DNA of 64,000 nucleotides from positions 59,941,443 through 60,005,442 of the forward strand of contig NC_080585.1 in NCBI RefSeq assembly GCF_029962835.1. The letters run 5' to 3'. The position numbers and the translations under genes are program-made. Under the pieces are notes generated by a model, which made no database searches, had not been told where the DNA came from, and saw only the letters and a program-made list of their open reading frames with translations. The DNA comes from Magnolia sinica (lineage: Eukaryota > Streptophyta > Magnoliopsida > Magnoliales > Magnoliaceae). Below are positions 20,453 through 31,540 of this stretch, piece after piece (the first letter of the stretch is position 1; each line of letters opens with the position of its first letter).

Positions 20453-21231
20453 TGTAACGTCTTGGGAAAATCCGTACAAAGGCCCGAGTATCCCCTCAGG
20501 CAGAAATCACTTAGGACCAAATCCTTTAGAAATTAGGCGAGAATTAGCTAGTGTTAAACTAGAGTATATATGAAATTAGCATTAATCTCTTTAAATATGA
20601 TCTGTAAGACCCAAACCGTGCAAAATCATTACCGCTACATTACCTTAAAACTTAAGATTAATCTCTAATCCCAGTTGCTCTCGGGAGCACACTGAAACTC
20701 TGTATCAGACCTGGACCGCGCGTCGAAAGTCCGATTGCTAAGAAACTATATAATTATGACCGCCTTGCTGGACTTGACTACCACCTCGGAAATCAAGTCT
20801 TAATAGTATCTAGAAACGCACAACTTGAGCTTGGAGCAAAGTGTGTGAGAAACGCGAATACCTTTAGAAAAAGAATTGAAACTTAAGTGAATTGAGTCAT
20901 TTCACTTGCAGGTCAAATCTAAGGTTTCAAACCGTCAGAATCTGACCTAATTACACCCTCGGATCATTGAAAATGTCCAATACATGTCAGTACATTGGTG
21001 ACTCTGATCGAGTACCGATGAGCATTGAACTGAAACTGGTCTGCCATGGGCGATCTGTAAATTCGATCGGAGTGAAAACTTAACTGGACCTAGATCTAAT
21101 GTCAGGGAGCTTAAGTCCGACTGCACGTAGCAAAAGGGCCTCTAGAAGTACCCTGTTGGACGAAAGCAGGCGCCCTTAGATATGACCTAAGTATACCATG
21201 GCCCTAAGGCCATTCCCATCAGTTCTGGGCC

Positions 21232-21238
21232 TATATAA
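21232..21238 (+). promoter_or_regulatory. TATA box of Tekay LTR
   Basis: TATATAA in TCTGGGCCTATATAAGGGTC; the solo LTR has the same context (TCTGGGCCTATATAATGCCC), so the box and its GGGCC neighbour are conserved. Confidence 0.65.
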
Positions 21239-21408
21239 GGGTCTTAAACTCTCTCTCCCATCACATACGAATTTCTAAACCCTAGAGAGAGAGTGTGAGA
21301 GTGAGTTGGAGTTGCTCCTGGGATTCGATCTCTGCCGCTCCACGTGCTTAACCACCACGTTTGTGTCGCTAATCCGACAATCCCGACTCCGTACTTGGGT
21401 AAGAAATC

Positions 21409-21421
21409 CTAACCCTAACCA
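21409..21421 (+). promoter_or_regulatory. Telo-box-like CCTAACCCTAACC in LTR
   Basis: A plant telomere-type motif about 175 bp downstream of the TATA box; the solo LTR has CCTAACCCTAAT at 45166-45177 in the same place. In plant 5' leaders this motif is a known Myb/TRB-binding element; a role here is inference. Confidence 0.4.
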
Positions 21422-22610
21422 GTTTTGGAGATTTAAATAGTGAAAATGATGAAATAGCTAACCTAATTCATGCTATAGGTTGCCATTCTAATGTTGACAA
21501 AAACTTAGTGTTTAAACTGAATTCGTTGCGCGTCTACCAGCGTAAGGTGCAGACTATAAATGTTTAGGTTATGGTTTTCAAGGCTTTCAATGTCGGTTAA
21601 TGATTTATAACTGATTTGGGTGCCATTTCACATGCTAAATGCGATGTTTCCTTCACTTTACAAATATATATGAACTATATTGAGTATAGTGCATTCCATG
21701 TGCTTATCGAAACGATTGCATGCGTATAGAATTTGGTTTCGTGTTTGACATGATTATCCGTTGTGGATATAGGGTTGTGGGACGTGTGACAACCCCTTGG
21801 CGAAAAGACTTGTTCTAATACATGTTATGGCCAACATATGTCATGTATGTTCTAGTGTGTAGTCTAAGTGTTTGTTGAAATGACTGTATGAATATGGATT
21901 TATAATTTATGCTTACCATGTGTATTGAATGTAAGAACATGATTGATGTGTATTAGACAACTCCTTGGTGAAATGATTTGCCTTATTGTATGTTGAAATC
22001 AACATACGTCATGTGTGTTGGAATGTATAGCCTAAGTGTTTGTACAAATGTCCGAACGAGCAAGTAGTTGGTAAATTGTACTTTATAGGGGTGTTGAGAT
22101 AAGATTCTCAACTACCTTAACTATGTGTATGATTCCCTCCATGCAACTTATATTATATTGTCTGTTTTGCTTATGGAATGCATATGTGTGAATTCATGTT
22201 TATGTTGTATTTCATAAAAATGTCCAAATGGTTGTAGGATTTGAATTACTTGATCATTACTCCTTTGACTATCTCATATGATTACTTGTTAGAATTGAGC
22301 GTGGTTGGGGCTATGATATAGTCCAGGCAATCGGTAACCGGCTCCGGTTTGGTGGCTGAGGTTGCTTCGCCACACGAGACATGGCCGATGAATCTGAGTC
22401 ATACTTTGGTTGTCGATAGTGGTTAAGCCACACGAAGTGCTTACGCACTTCATGTCGATTAACTCGAGGTGCGCTCGTACCAGTCGAGCTCGTCAAGTAA
22501 CCCGATTGACCTGATGTATGTTCACCATGTATGATGCTACTGCTTGAATCTAAGGTACCAGACTTACCAGTGAGAAGCCCCGTTAACCCCGATATCTCGA
22601 TCCGCTAAGA

Positions 22611-22900
22611 CTCATGAGCCAAGCATGGTGGTATGGGACACCGTAGTCAAGCTGTCGACCTACGCTGGGGTAACAAGCCTCCCTGTAGTGTCCAGTGAGC
22701 AACCCAAACTCGTGAGCCGAATATGGTGGTATGAGACACTGTATTCGAGCTGTCGGCCTACACTGATCAGGTGACAAGCCCTTTGTAGTATCCTCGAGCA
22801 TGCTCTGAGACTACGTTGAGGTGACGAGACTTTCCGTAGCAACTAGAGTATAAACTAAGCCTATACTGATCAGGTGACAAGCCCTTTGTAGCGACCTGGA
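22611..22900 (+). repeat. 98-bp tandem repeats in Tekay LTR
   Basis: Unit starts CTCATGAGCCAAGCATGGTGG at 22611 and CTCGTGAGCCGAATATGGTGG at 22709, a 98-bp period. Two further partial units follow; the 27 bases from ACTGATCAGGTGACAAGCCC onward at 22762 recur identically at 22865. The solo LTR has two units with the same 98-bp spacing (46200 and 46298) and lacks the extra ones. Confidence 0.8.
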
Positions 22901-23757
22901 ACCATAGCATCGTATGAGATTTACTAGGACTAACGACCCTAGAATGGATCATTGCTTGGGAATTAATATAAGGGAGGTACCTTTGCTTCCCAACACTACT
23001 GTATGAATCAATCTAATTAAGTATTGGCTAACATGAGCATGCACTGCACTGCATGTGCTTTGGCAAGAAAGAGCACTTTCGGGAGGTTGCCATGTGCGCC
23101 TTGAGACGAAGACGCTGAGGGAGTGTAGGCGAGGGCATGCATCATTATCGCATACCATTCTTGCATTAACAAGAGTATTTAGGACTGGATTGCTGTACTG
23201 CTTTATCATTATTGCTTGATTAAATTGATAACATGTTAACCTTTGTCTTATAGCTCCACTGAGTTGATCACTCACTCTCACGTTCTGGGACGGTGTTTAA
23301 ACACCAACCAGACTCTGTTGTAGTTTCACAGGTGGCACGACTTATGAGACGGAGCCAGACTTTGCGGATGATGAGGAGGCGTTCTCCTATATGCACCTGG
23401 TAGGTGGGTTTATGTAGGCTTGGATTTGCGTAGACGGGGCTACAGGGGTATGGATAGATGGCACGACACTTCATTATTTTGTTTATTTTGGAAACACACT
23501 TGTAATTATTTAACTTGGTGACGTTCATACTCCGAAGGCTTACACCCACTTATACTGTTTATATATGTATCACAGTCTTCTGCTTGTGTTGTTTAAATGC
23601 CTTTGGAGTATGACATGCTGTTTTAGCTTAATCCCACTCAAGTTTAATGCACTAATACAGACAACATTAAATCATCATTTTCTATGTTGCATAAGTGATG
23701 CGTTGGAACTCGGGAGTTGAGTCTATGCTCGACCCCCGATTTTCAGGGCGTTACAAG

Positions 23758-23776
23758 TTAGTATCAAAGCATGATT
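23758..23776 (+). promoter_or_regulatory. Primer-binding site (initiator Met tRNA type)
   Basis: TTAGTATCAAAGCATGATT, two bases after the LTR, is a decayed form of the TTGGTATCAGAGC site typical of plant chromoviruses and copia elements. Confidence 0.7.
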
Positions 23777-24596
23777 TGGATTAAACTAGACCTGAGTTAT
23801 GGTCACACGACGCACACTGACGTATTCTGACTTAGGAGGGAGCGACAAAATGTAGAAACAGGCTTAGGCTTCCCAATTTCGCCAATTAGCGAAATCGACC
23901 ATAGAAATTGAACCCGTAGGCTTTCCCGATCACGTGAAATGATCCCAACGCCCTTATAGATCGTCAATTGACGGGTTTAGATGAAAATCTAACTGGTCCC
24001 ACACTCAACAAACCGAAAATACGCGAATGTGTATAAGCTGGAGCCCGAAACGACTCGAAACGAAGTCGGGGGCCAAACGGAGCAATTCGGGGGGATCCAA
24101 AGTGGACCCCGCATCACTCTAGCATCTTGGGGAGGGGATGCCATTGTCCAAAGGGTGAACCCTTGCTAGAGTATCCAGGGACCGGCGATGCTCGTCGATT
24201 CCCTGTACCGGGCCTGTCGGGTTGATGCTGGTGAGGTGCTGTGTGGCCCACTAAATCAGGTAAAAAGGATTTTTTTCCCTTCATTTGTTTCCCCTCTTCA
24301 TTTCCCACCCCTCCAAGTTTTCCTTTCTATCCAAAAACACTTCCTCCTCTCTCAAATCTCCCCTCCATTCTCGCATTTTCTCATTTTCCTTCAAGACACA
24401 CACCCCTCTACCATTTTCGTCAAAACCCACCTCCTATCTCTCTCATTTCCTTCGATTTGAGTGCATAAACCTTCCATTTGTGTCTCATATATCTCCAAGT
24501 CCAACAACCCATTCTATTTCCCCATATCATTCTACTTCCATGTCTCTTTTCGAGCTTATGACGGCCATTTTCTCCATTTCCACGCTTCTTTCCCTC
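23777..24596 (+). other. Leader of Tekay element, pyrimidine-rich
   Basis: No convincing gene. The stretch 24265-24560 is rich in CCTTC/TCTCC and gives overlapping Pro/Ser/Phe-rich frames in all three plus-strand phases, a composition artefact. Such pyrimidine-rich leaders precede the first ORF of plant retroelements. Confidence 0.55.
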
Positions 24597-25275
24597 ATGG
24601 GGGAAGAAGAGAGCTCCCGTGGATGAAGCCGGGCGTAGTCGCCCTACTCGTTCAAGGAGACTAAGGGGCGCCACCGCAAGTACAAGCGTCGATCGTGAGA
24701 TAAGAACAAAGTGAGACCTCGATCCCTAGGCCCCCCTTGAAAAGGCTCTGCTGGTAGAGTTGTCTCATGAAAGATATGTGGGCCGTAGGGTTCTCTTTGA
24801 AGAGCACGTGGATGAGCGGCTCTTTGGGGAGCATCTATTGATGGACCGCCTGGCTGAGGCCGGGTGGGGTCCCGTGTTTGAGGGCAAATCTTGTGCAAAT
24901 GTGACCATTGTTTGAGCCTTCTACCCCCATATATAGGAGCCTACACTGGAGCCTTTGCCGTTCAAATTTCCCATGGGAAGGTGACGACGCACAGTCAATG
25001 CTAGCTTGATAGCTCGAGTCATGGGAATGCCACTTGGTGAGGTCCATGCTAGTGAGAAGAGCCTTAAGACCGCGCGTGAAAGAGATCGTCATTCGTGATT
25101 CCTTTGTGGCCAATTGGCCCACTGAAATCCAAACAATAGCCTCCTGGTTACCAATATGACCGACGACTTCCGCCTGCTCCATCACATTTTCATGTACAAC
25201 GTGTATCCCAGGTGGAGCAACCGCAATGAGTGCACGCGCCTGATGGTGGACTTCCTGTACCGGAGCTGGGTAGGT
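24597..25275 (+). pseudogene. Plant transposon-domain gene inside Tekay 5' region
   Basis: One reading frame with about seven stops encodes, after a basic N-terminus (KKRAPVDEAGRSRPTRSRRL), ELSHERYVGRRVLFEEHVDE, MDRLAEAGWGPVFEGKSC, AFYPHI, EPTLEPLPFKF, RRTVNASLIARVMGMP, and FRLLHHIFMYNVYPRWSNRN. The last matches in pattern YRILHRIFISNVYPRSGNKT of the SIRE extra ORF. The start ATG (24597) is followed by one G too many, shifting the frame. The pattern is that of proteins labelled putative plant transposon protein (PF20167, from recall). It breaks off at 25275, where gag homology begins abruptly. Stops at CGA, CAG and TGG codons suggest decay by cytosine methylation. Function unknown. Confidence 0.65.
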
Positions 25276-25700
25276 AGGCTTTGTTGATATTGGCTGATGA
25301 GCCGATGCGTATGCAGCAGTTTTCTGAGGGTCTGCGACCCGAGATCCGCTCGAAGATGTGCTGCGCTAACATACCCAGCTATGATGAGCTAGTGAGCATA
25401 TCTATGCGAGCTAAGCAGGACAGGGACAGGCAGTCCCGTATGCGAGCACCTATGGCCCCTAGGCCTCGACCTGATTTCCCGGCCAGGCCATTTCTCGGCA
25501 AGAGGCCACGTGCAGACTCTCCTCCCAGGCTTGAGGTGCCACCGGCTCAGCTGGGATGAACAGACTTGCGATGCACGTACTGGGGGAGGGCAGGTCATAC
25601 AGATAGGTTTTGTTTCAGCAGGATGAGGGATAGCGGGTTCTCACCACCTCAGAGGATCAACCGCCAGCTTCCTCAGGCCATATCAGCACCACCTCTATGG
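25276..25700 (+). pseudogene. gag C-terminal part of Tekay element
   Basis: FSEGLRPEIRSKMCC, a conserved end of the chromovirus gag domain, then an Arg/Pro-rich stretch and the nucleocapsid knuckle CTYWGRAGHTDRFC (about 25572-25613), in which the second zinc Cys of C-x2-C-x4-H-x4-C is Trp. A TGA at 25557 lies between them. The N-terminal gag domain (about 200 codons) is missing and replaced by the transposon-domain gene. Confidence 0.8.
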
Positions 25701-26138
25701 TCAGCACCTACGCATCCATCATTTCGGCCGCCTGCACCTCGTTTCACGCCGCCTCAGAGACTTATGGCACCGCAGCCGAACTGTTCTCAGCAGGCTCGTG
25801 TGCACTCACTTACAGCTGAGGTATCAGAGACAGCACCTATGGCTTTTGACGTTATGACACATATCCAAGGTACTCCAGTCTTCTTATTAGTGGACACCGG
25901 GTCCACTATCTCTATAATATCGTGCATAGCAGTCAAGCGACTGGGGTTGGAAACTAGTCCTATGGTTGGGGTGAAAATCCTTACCGCCACTGGGACTTTC
26001 TCAGACGCTACCAAGATCTATAAGGGGTGTTCGATAGACGTAGGGAGCAGGACAATGCTCATTGACTTGATTGTCACCCCGTTACATCATTATGACGTCA
26101 TTCTTGGTATGGATTGGCTCACAGAGATGAAGGCATAG
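25701..26138 (+). pseudogene. Retropepsin of Tekay element
   Basis: The active site VFLLVDTGSTISIISCIAVK has an intact D-T-G; DVILGMDWLTEMKA closes the domain before a TAG at 26136. The frame is continuous with the gag knuckle (25566-26138), the single gag-pol frame of chromoviruses. This is the best preserved domain of the element. Confidence 0.85.
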
Positions 26139-26940
26139 ATTGACTGCGATACTAGGGTGGTGACAGCCTGTGGACCAGAGAGCACGACCTTTACATTCCT
26201 AGTGCAGGTCAGTTGGCCCTATCGCATTAGTTGTTATGCTTCCACGCTAGAGGATGTTCATGGTCCAACACTTGAGGACACTCCCGTGGTCCAAGAGTTC
26301 TCAGATGTGTTCAAGAAGATACCTAGACTACCTCCTCAGCACGAAATCGATTTTACCATCGATCTAGTGGCTAGTACCACACCTGTATCTCTTCTGACCT
26401 ATCGCATGGCCCCGTGTGAAATAGAGGAGCTGAGGAAACAGATCGATGATCTATTGGATGCAGGCTTTATATGACCTAGCGTGTCTCCATGGGGAGCACC
26501 CGTGTTTTTCGTAAAGAAGAAGGATGGATCTCTGCGATTATGTATTAATTATCGCAGATTGAACCAAGTGACGGTAAAGAACAAGTATCCTTTGCCCAGG
26601 ATAGATGACCTGTTTGATCAGTTGAAGGGGGCACAATATTTCTCAAAGATTGACTTGCGTCAGGGATGAGGACGTGCAGAAGACGGCCTTCAGGACCAGT
26701 TTTGGACACTATGAGTTTCTCGTGATGTCGTTCGGCCTTACGAATGCACCGGCCCTGTTCATGGACCTGATGAATAGGGTGTTTCTGCCGTTTCTATTCC
26801 GATTCGTCATCGTGTTTATTGATGACATCCTGATATACTGTAAGAGTCGGGAAGAGCACGAGGAACACCTGCGAGCAGTCTTGGATACTCTGAAGAAGAA
26901 CCAGTTGTTCGCACAGTATAAGAAGTGCGACTTCTGAAAA
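26139..26940 (+). pseudogene. Reverse transcriptase of Tekay element
   Basis: Three frames in order: VQEFSDVFKKIPRLPPQHEI to DDLLDAGFI (26157-26474, stop TGA), [20 protein letters not shown] to FSKIDLRQG (26481-26669), and [20 protein letters not shown] with the catalytic box FIDDILIY (26650-26937). Between FSKIDLRQG and EDVQKTAF the segment that usually carries the YHQI motif is deleted. Stops at 26473 and 26935 complete the inactivation. Confidence 0.85.
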
Positions 26941-27640
26941 GAGGAAGTCAAGTTCCTGGGACATGTGGTGTCCAAGGAACGGATAGCCGTGGACCTTACT
27001 AAGGTAGCTGCAGTTCCGGACTGGGAGCAGCCCGGTTCTGTTACTGAGGTGAGGAGTTTTCTTGGGCTGGCAGGTTATTATTGATGATTCATTCGGGACT
27101 TCTCCAAGATAGCCAGACCTTTGTCTCAGTTCACTCGGAAGGATCTTAAGTTCGCCTGGAATGAAAAGGTAGAGGCAGCTTTTCAGGAGTTGAAGGACAA
27201 GTTGACGTCGCCCCTATGCTAGTATTGGCAGAGTAAGGGGTCAAGTATACGATATACACGGACGCGTCTCACATCGATTTAGGTGGTATTTTGATACAGA
27301 AGGATAGGGTTATTGCCTACCTATCGCGACAGTTGAGGAAACATGAAGAAAATTACCCTACGCACGACTTGGAGTTAGCGGCCGTCATCTTTACTTTGAA
27401 GATCTGGAGACATTACCTCTATGGAGAGGAGTTCGAGCTCTTTTGTGAGCACAAGAGCCTCAGATACATATTCACTCAGAAGGACCTGAATATGAGGCAG
27501 CGGCAATGGATGGAAACCTTGAAGGACTTCAAGTTCAAGGTTTCCTACCATCCGGGCAAGGCTAACCTTGTGGCTGACGCATTGAGCCGCAAGAAGACCA
27601 TAGAGTTTGCGACTCCGCTGATGGTGGTAGATGGGGTATG
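26941..27640 (+). pseudogene. RNase H of Tekay element
   Basis: Frame 27291-27644 includes [40 protein letters not shown] and [20 protein letters not shown], ending VADALSRK. Upstream the connection domain ([13 protein letters not shown], 26955-26985; SKIARPLSQFTRKD) is present but split by stops. Confidence 0.8.
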
Positions 27641-28520
27641 GTAGAGTTCGTGCGAGACTTCGAGCAGAATCTCACCGTGGAGGAGCTGTTTGAGAGTGTC
27701 GTGCATGTTCGTGTGCAGCCACTTATTGATGAAGGATCGTTGAGGCCCAGAAGGGCGATGGACGATTGTCTGAGCTTTGAGAGCAGGCTAGCGACGATGA
27801 GGACGCGGAATGGAGAGTTGGTACGGATGAGGGCTTATGTTACCGTGGCCGCCTATGCGTCTCAAATCTTCACGATCTGAGGCGGGAAGTTCTCGAGGTT
27901 GCACATAATTCGAAGATAGCGATGCACCCTGAAAGTACGAAGATGTATCGTGATATGAAGAGATCGTACTAGTGGGACAACATGAAGGCGCATATAGCAA
28001 ATTACGTGTCCCGTTGTCTCACATGCCAGCAGGTCAAGGTAGAGCATTGCCGACCTCCTGGACTTCTTCAGCTCATGCCCATAGCTGAATGGAAGTGGGA
28101 TTTCATCTCTATGGACTCTATCTCGGGACTACCGAAGACGAGGAAGGGTTATGATTCCATATAGGTGATCATGGCTCGGTTGACGAAATTGGCTCAGTTC
28201 CTCCCGATTAAAGTTTTGAACTCAGCAGACCAGTTGGCCAGACTATACATCAGGGAGATTGTGCATCTGCATGGAGTTCCCTTGGAGATCGTGTCGGACC
28301 GAGACATGCGATTCACATCTATCTTCTGGACTCGCATCCAGGAAGCAATGGGTGTGAAACTGAAGTTCAGTACCGCGTTCCACCCACAGACTGACCAGCA
28401 GACGAAACGGGTGAATCAGATTTTAGAAAATATGTTACGAGCTTGTGTGCTTGATTTCAAGGACAGTTGAGATGACTGTCTCTCGTATGCAGAGTTCGCG
28501 TATAACAATAGTTTCTAGGC
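27641..28520 (+). pseudogene. Integrase of Tekay element, truncated
   Basis: Zinc region with SRCLTCQQVKVEHCRPPGLL (27982-28090; the upstream His pair is in another frame near 27890-27950), then core motifs WKWDFISMDSISGLPKTRKG (first catalytic Asp in MDS), LHGVPLEIVSDRDMRF (second Asp) and FHPQTDQQTKRVNQILENML (Glu region changed to Q-Q-T). It ends at SYAEFAYNNSF about 28516; no integrase C-terminus, chromodomain, PPT or 3' LTR follows. Confidence 0.8.
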
Positions 28521-30679
28521 GAGCAGATGTGATTATTTTGTATTTCATGTCCAATATCGACATTATCAGGGTGTAAATCCAATCAATCAGATCGTGTCGT
28601 TGCTGGCAATCATGGCCTGATTCAAATGATCCGTAACCTGTCGATAGCCATGGCCATGTGGGAGGACCCAATTGCAGCAACGATATTGTACAACGTTGAT
28701 GTCGGATGTTTGATTGCAGCTCTTCCAGCCCCTGATTGTCAACCGTCATTTATGGTGAAACCCCTTTTGAGTTGGTAAGGTCCGAGGCACCCATAGTCGG
28801 CAGTGTCGTAACGACCTTCCCTCTCATCGTCGATCATCAGCGAACATGGAATCAACAAGTAAAATCTTAATGTCGATATCCAGATTAAGATTTTTTAAAA
28901 ATGATTTTTGTCGTGGCCATCATCTGTGAAAGAAGAGGAAGAAGATTGACAGGTTTTTTTTGTGCTCACCGGAGAGAGGGGTGTAACCACCTTTAATGAT
29001 AGCCGAGACACCATTCACCATGGCCGTTGCCATCCTTAGGCAAACCCATCTGTCTATCCCCTCCACTATTATGACCGTCATCAGCCATTGAAGGTGAAAC
29101 CCACCTCTATTCTCTTGGGTGGTAGCCATTAGTAGCATAATGAGGTTAGGCATGGTTGTCATCCTCACCAGCAACGATGGAGATGATGAGGAGAGAGAGG
29201 ACAGAACGATGACAGTTAGGGTTTTGACCTGCTGTGAAAGGGGAAAGTGTGGTGGCTATGGCTAGGGTTTTTCAACCCTGTTGTAGAAGAGATGTGCAGC
29301 TAGGGTTTTCAACCATGTTGTGTTTTCAGGCAGTAATAAAGAAACAGGCCTTTGGGCCTGGTGGTTTTGATAGGTTGAGCCCATTTTGAGCTAATCCCAT
29401 GCCCAATTTTAGACCCGTTTTGATGAATATTTGGGCTTATCTTGGGGTTGAAGCAATTTTCCAATGAGCTAAGCTGTTTTGAGCCCATTTTCAGCAGATC
29501 TTTGGGCCCAATCATAGGGTCCACTTGTCATTGATTACAAGCTTAATGATAGGCCTCTTACATCGTTGTAAAAGGGCCAAAATTTGGGCATATTTTAAAT
29601 GTGTCTTGGGCCCACTTTTGGGCCTAGTTTTAAGCCCAATTAATTTTATTTTGGGTTTCATCTAAAGGCCGTGTTCTGGGCCTGTTTGATGCCAATCCTA
29701 GGCCCAACCTTGGAGCCTAGTGATGCATTCATCTTTGAACCTTCTGGGGCTATCTTTAGATTATTTGGGCCCATTGTTCATTGATGTCAATCTAACCATT
29801 AATTAAGAATACCTGGGTCATCCTGTGAATACAAGTAAAACCTAAATAAATTAATGATTGGTGGGTTCCACTTGTTAGACGGACCGAGTAATGCATGGCT
29901 TATCATTATTGATTTCTGATATGGTTCCAAAATAGTGCCATTACTCATGTGTTTGAAGCTGATATTAAGTAGTTGACCATTAAGAATTTTATCTAACCAT
30001 CACTTTTGAATATGTTTGAGCCTACGGGATATCAACATCAGTCATATTTTGGGCAAAATCAGAACTTTTACAGAATGGTCTGTTGTGGGCAAGACAATCT
30101 AGCAGTCCTTAAATCTGGAAGTGGAGATTGGAGCTGGTTATGTTAGCCACCAAAGTGACCTCAATTGGTATTTTTTTAATTTTACTTTCAAGATTCAGTA
30201 TATGGAATTCAGTGACCCTCCATTATAAATTACATTTAATTACGTTTGTATCCATAGCAGCCAGTGGTTAGAACAAAGAAGTATCAATGTTTGGTATGAT
30301 GTGAGCGAGGAGTGATTGGTGATGGTGATACAAATTTGAGAAACTCATTTCACCCAAAGGCGATGGGTGTCTTAGATTAATTTCACCAACATTGGTCACC
30401 TTCATATTCAGTAGAGCTTCCTGTATGTCTTAATTTCACCTAAAGGATGAGTCATGATGATACGACGGGCTCTTGCCAGAATTTGATGATTATGACCCAT
30501 CATCATTCTGGATCATTTAATTAAAGGGCCAAATTAATCAATTGTTAATACATGTATAACATTTGTGGTTTACATTCATGTAATATTATGTTGGACTTGT
30601 TTATTTATTAATGTGAGTGTTATGCTTTGTCTGTCCAATTATAACTGTTTCCGATGTTCTAAACCAATTCAATTCAATT
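28521..30679. other. Unassigned non-coding stretch, GGGCC-rich in part
   Basis: No gene supported. After the Tekay break there is about 400 bp of unplaced sequence, then a CTAGGGTTTTCAACC pair (29258-29312) and a 480-bp stretch (29335-29800) dense in TTTGGGCC/GGCCCA. It is probably at least partly the 5' LTR and leader of the plus-strand copia element whose gag begins at 30680, but I see neither TG...CA ends nor a PBS. Confidence 0.45.
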
Positions 30680-31540
30680 TCGTTGCTTACTGGGTCTAAC
30701 TATAAAAAATAGAAGTCGTATGTTGAAATAGTCCTAGGCTGCATGGACTTGGATTTGGCCCTAGAGGAAGCCAAGCCTCCCATCCCATCTGACTCTAGTA
30801 TGAAATTAGAAAAGGCTTACTACAGGGCCTGAATTAAGTCAAATAAGATGTATCTCAAGATCATAAAGAACTCAATTTCTGAGACCATGAAAGGTGTTAT
30901 GCCCAACACTAAGAAAGCTAAAGAGTTCTTGACCAAAATAGGGAACTGATTCATGAACTTGGATAAAGCTGACCTAAGTTCGCTTCTGCATAAGATGACT
31001 CAAGCCATCTATAACAGTGAAGGGAACACCATGGAGTACATTGGTGGATTGTCCGATGTGGTGGCAAAAATTCACGCATTAGGGCTTAAGATTGAGGATG
31101 AACTCTTAGTTTTCTTGGTTTGGAATTTCCTCCCTTCATAGTTTGGTAAATTACAAATCAGTTATAACACCCAAAGGGAAAAGTAAATATTGAAGGAACT
31201 GATATCTTAGTGTGTTCAAAAGGAAGAGAGACTCAGAAGGTTGAGCAAGATACATAGTGCACACCTATTGACATATAGTAAAGGGCTAAAGAGGAATAAG
31301 AAAAAGAAGCACAATTCAAGAAAGTATTCTACGAGTCTTGAGGATGGTAATTAGCCTAACTCTAAGGGAAAAACAAAGAAGAAAAAGTGGGGTCCTAAAG
31401 ATGACTGATTCTTCTGCAAGAAGCCTGGTCATCAGAAGAATGATTGCACAGAATTTAAAGAATGACTCATTTCTAAGGGTGAGAATTAAGTTTTAGTATG
31501 TTTTGAATCTAATTTACCTAATATATTCGCAGACTTCTAG
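30680..31540 (+). pseudogene. copia gag (host element)
   Basis: Gag of an old plus-strand Ty1/copia element: LTGSNYKK, VLGCMDLDLALEEAKPPIPS, MTQAIYNSEGNTMEYIGGLS (30953-31141) and ELLVFLVWNFLPS. The nucleocapsid knuckle keeps CKKPGHQKNDC, but its first Cys codon is TGA (31409-31411 region). Numerous stops and no frame over 62 codons. This element is the substrate for all insertions between 32.5 and 58.4 kb. Confidence 0.75.

Larger units (their letters stand above)
20453..23755 (+). repeat. 5' LTR of Tekay-like chromovirus (3.3 kb)
   Basis: Starts TGTAACGTC and ends GGGCGTTACA, a perfect TGTAAC/GTTACA terminal pair, followed at once by a PBS. It is collinear with the solo LTR at 44177-47295: shared GTACRAAGGCCCRAGTA near the start, TATATAA box, telomere-like CCTAACCCTAA, 98-bp tandem repeats and CCACTGAGTTGATCACTCACT near the end. 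Very long LTRs are typical of the Tekay/Del lineage. It interrupts the Tork-like copia element. Confidence 0.85.

Noticed and set aside
20202..20573. Plus-strand ORF of 123 codons
   Set aside because: Complement of the copia GAG-pre-integrase frame, running into an LTR; no own motif.
24241..24664. Overlapping Ser/Pro/Phe-rich ORFs of 67-113 codons on the plus strand
   Set aside because: All three phases are open because of CCTTC/TCTCC composition; no domain, and the region is a retroelement leader.
28435..29174. Minus-strand ORFs of 104 and 84 codons in the unassigned stretch
   Set aside because: No domain, no start context, low-information composition; kept as non-coding.
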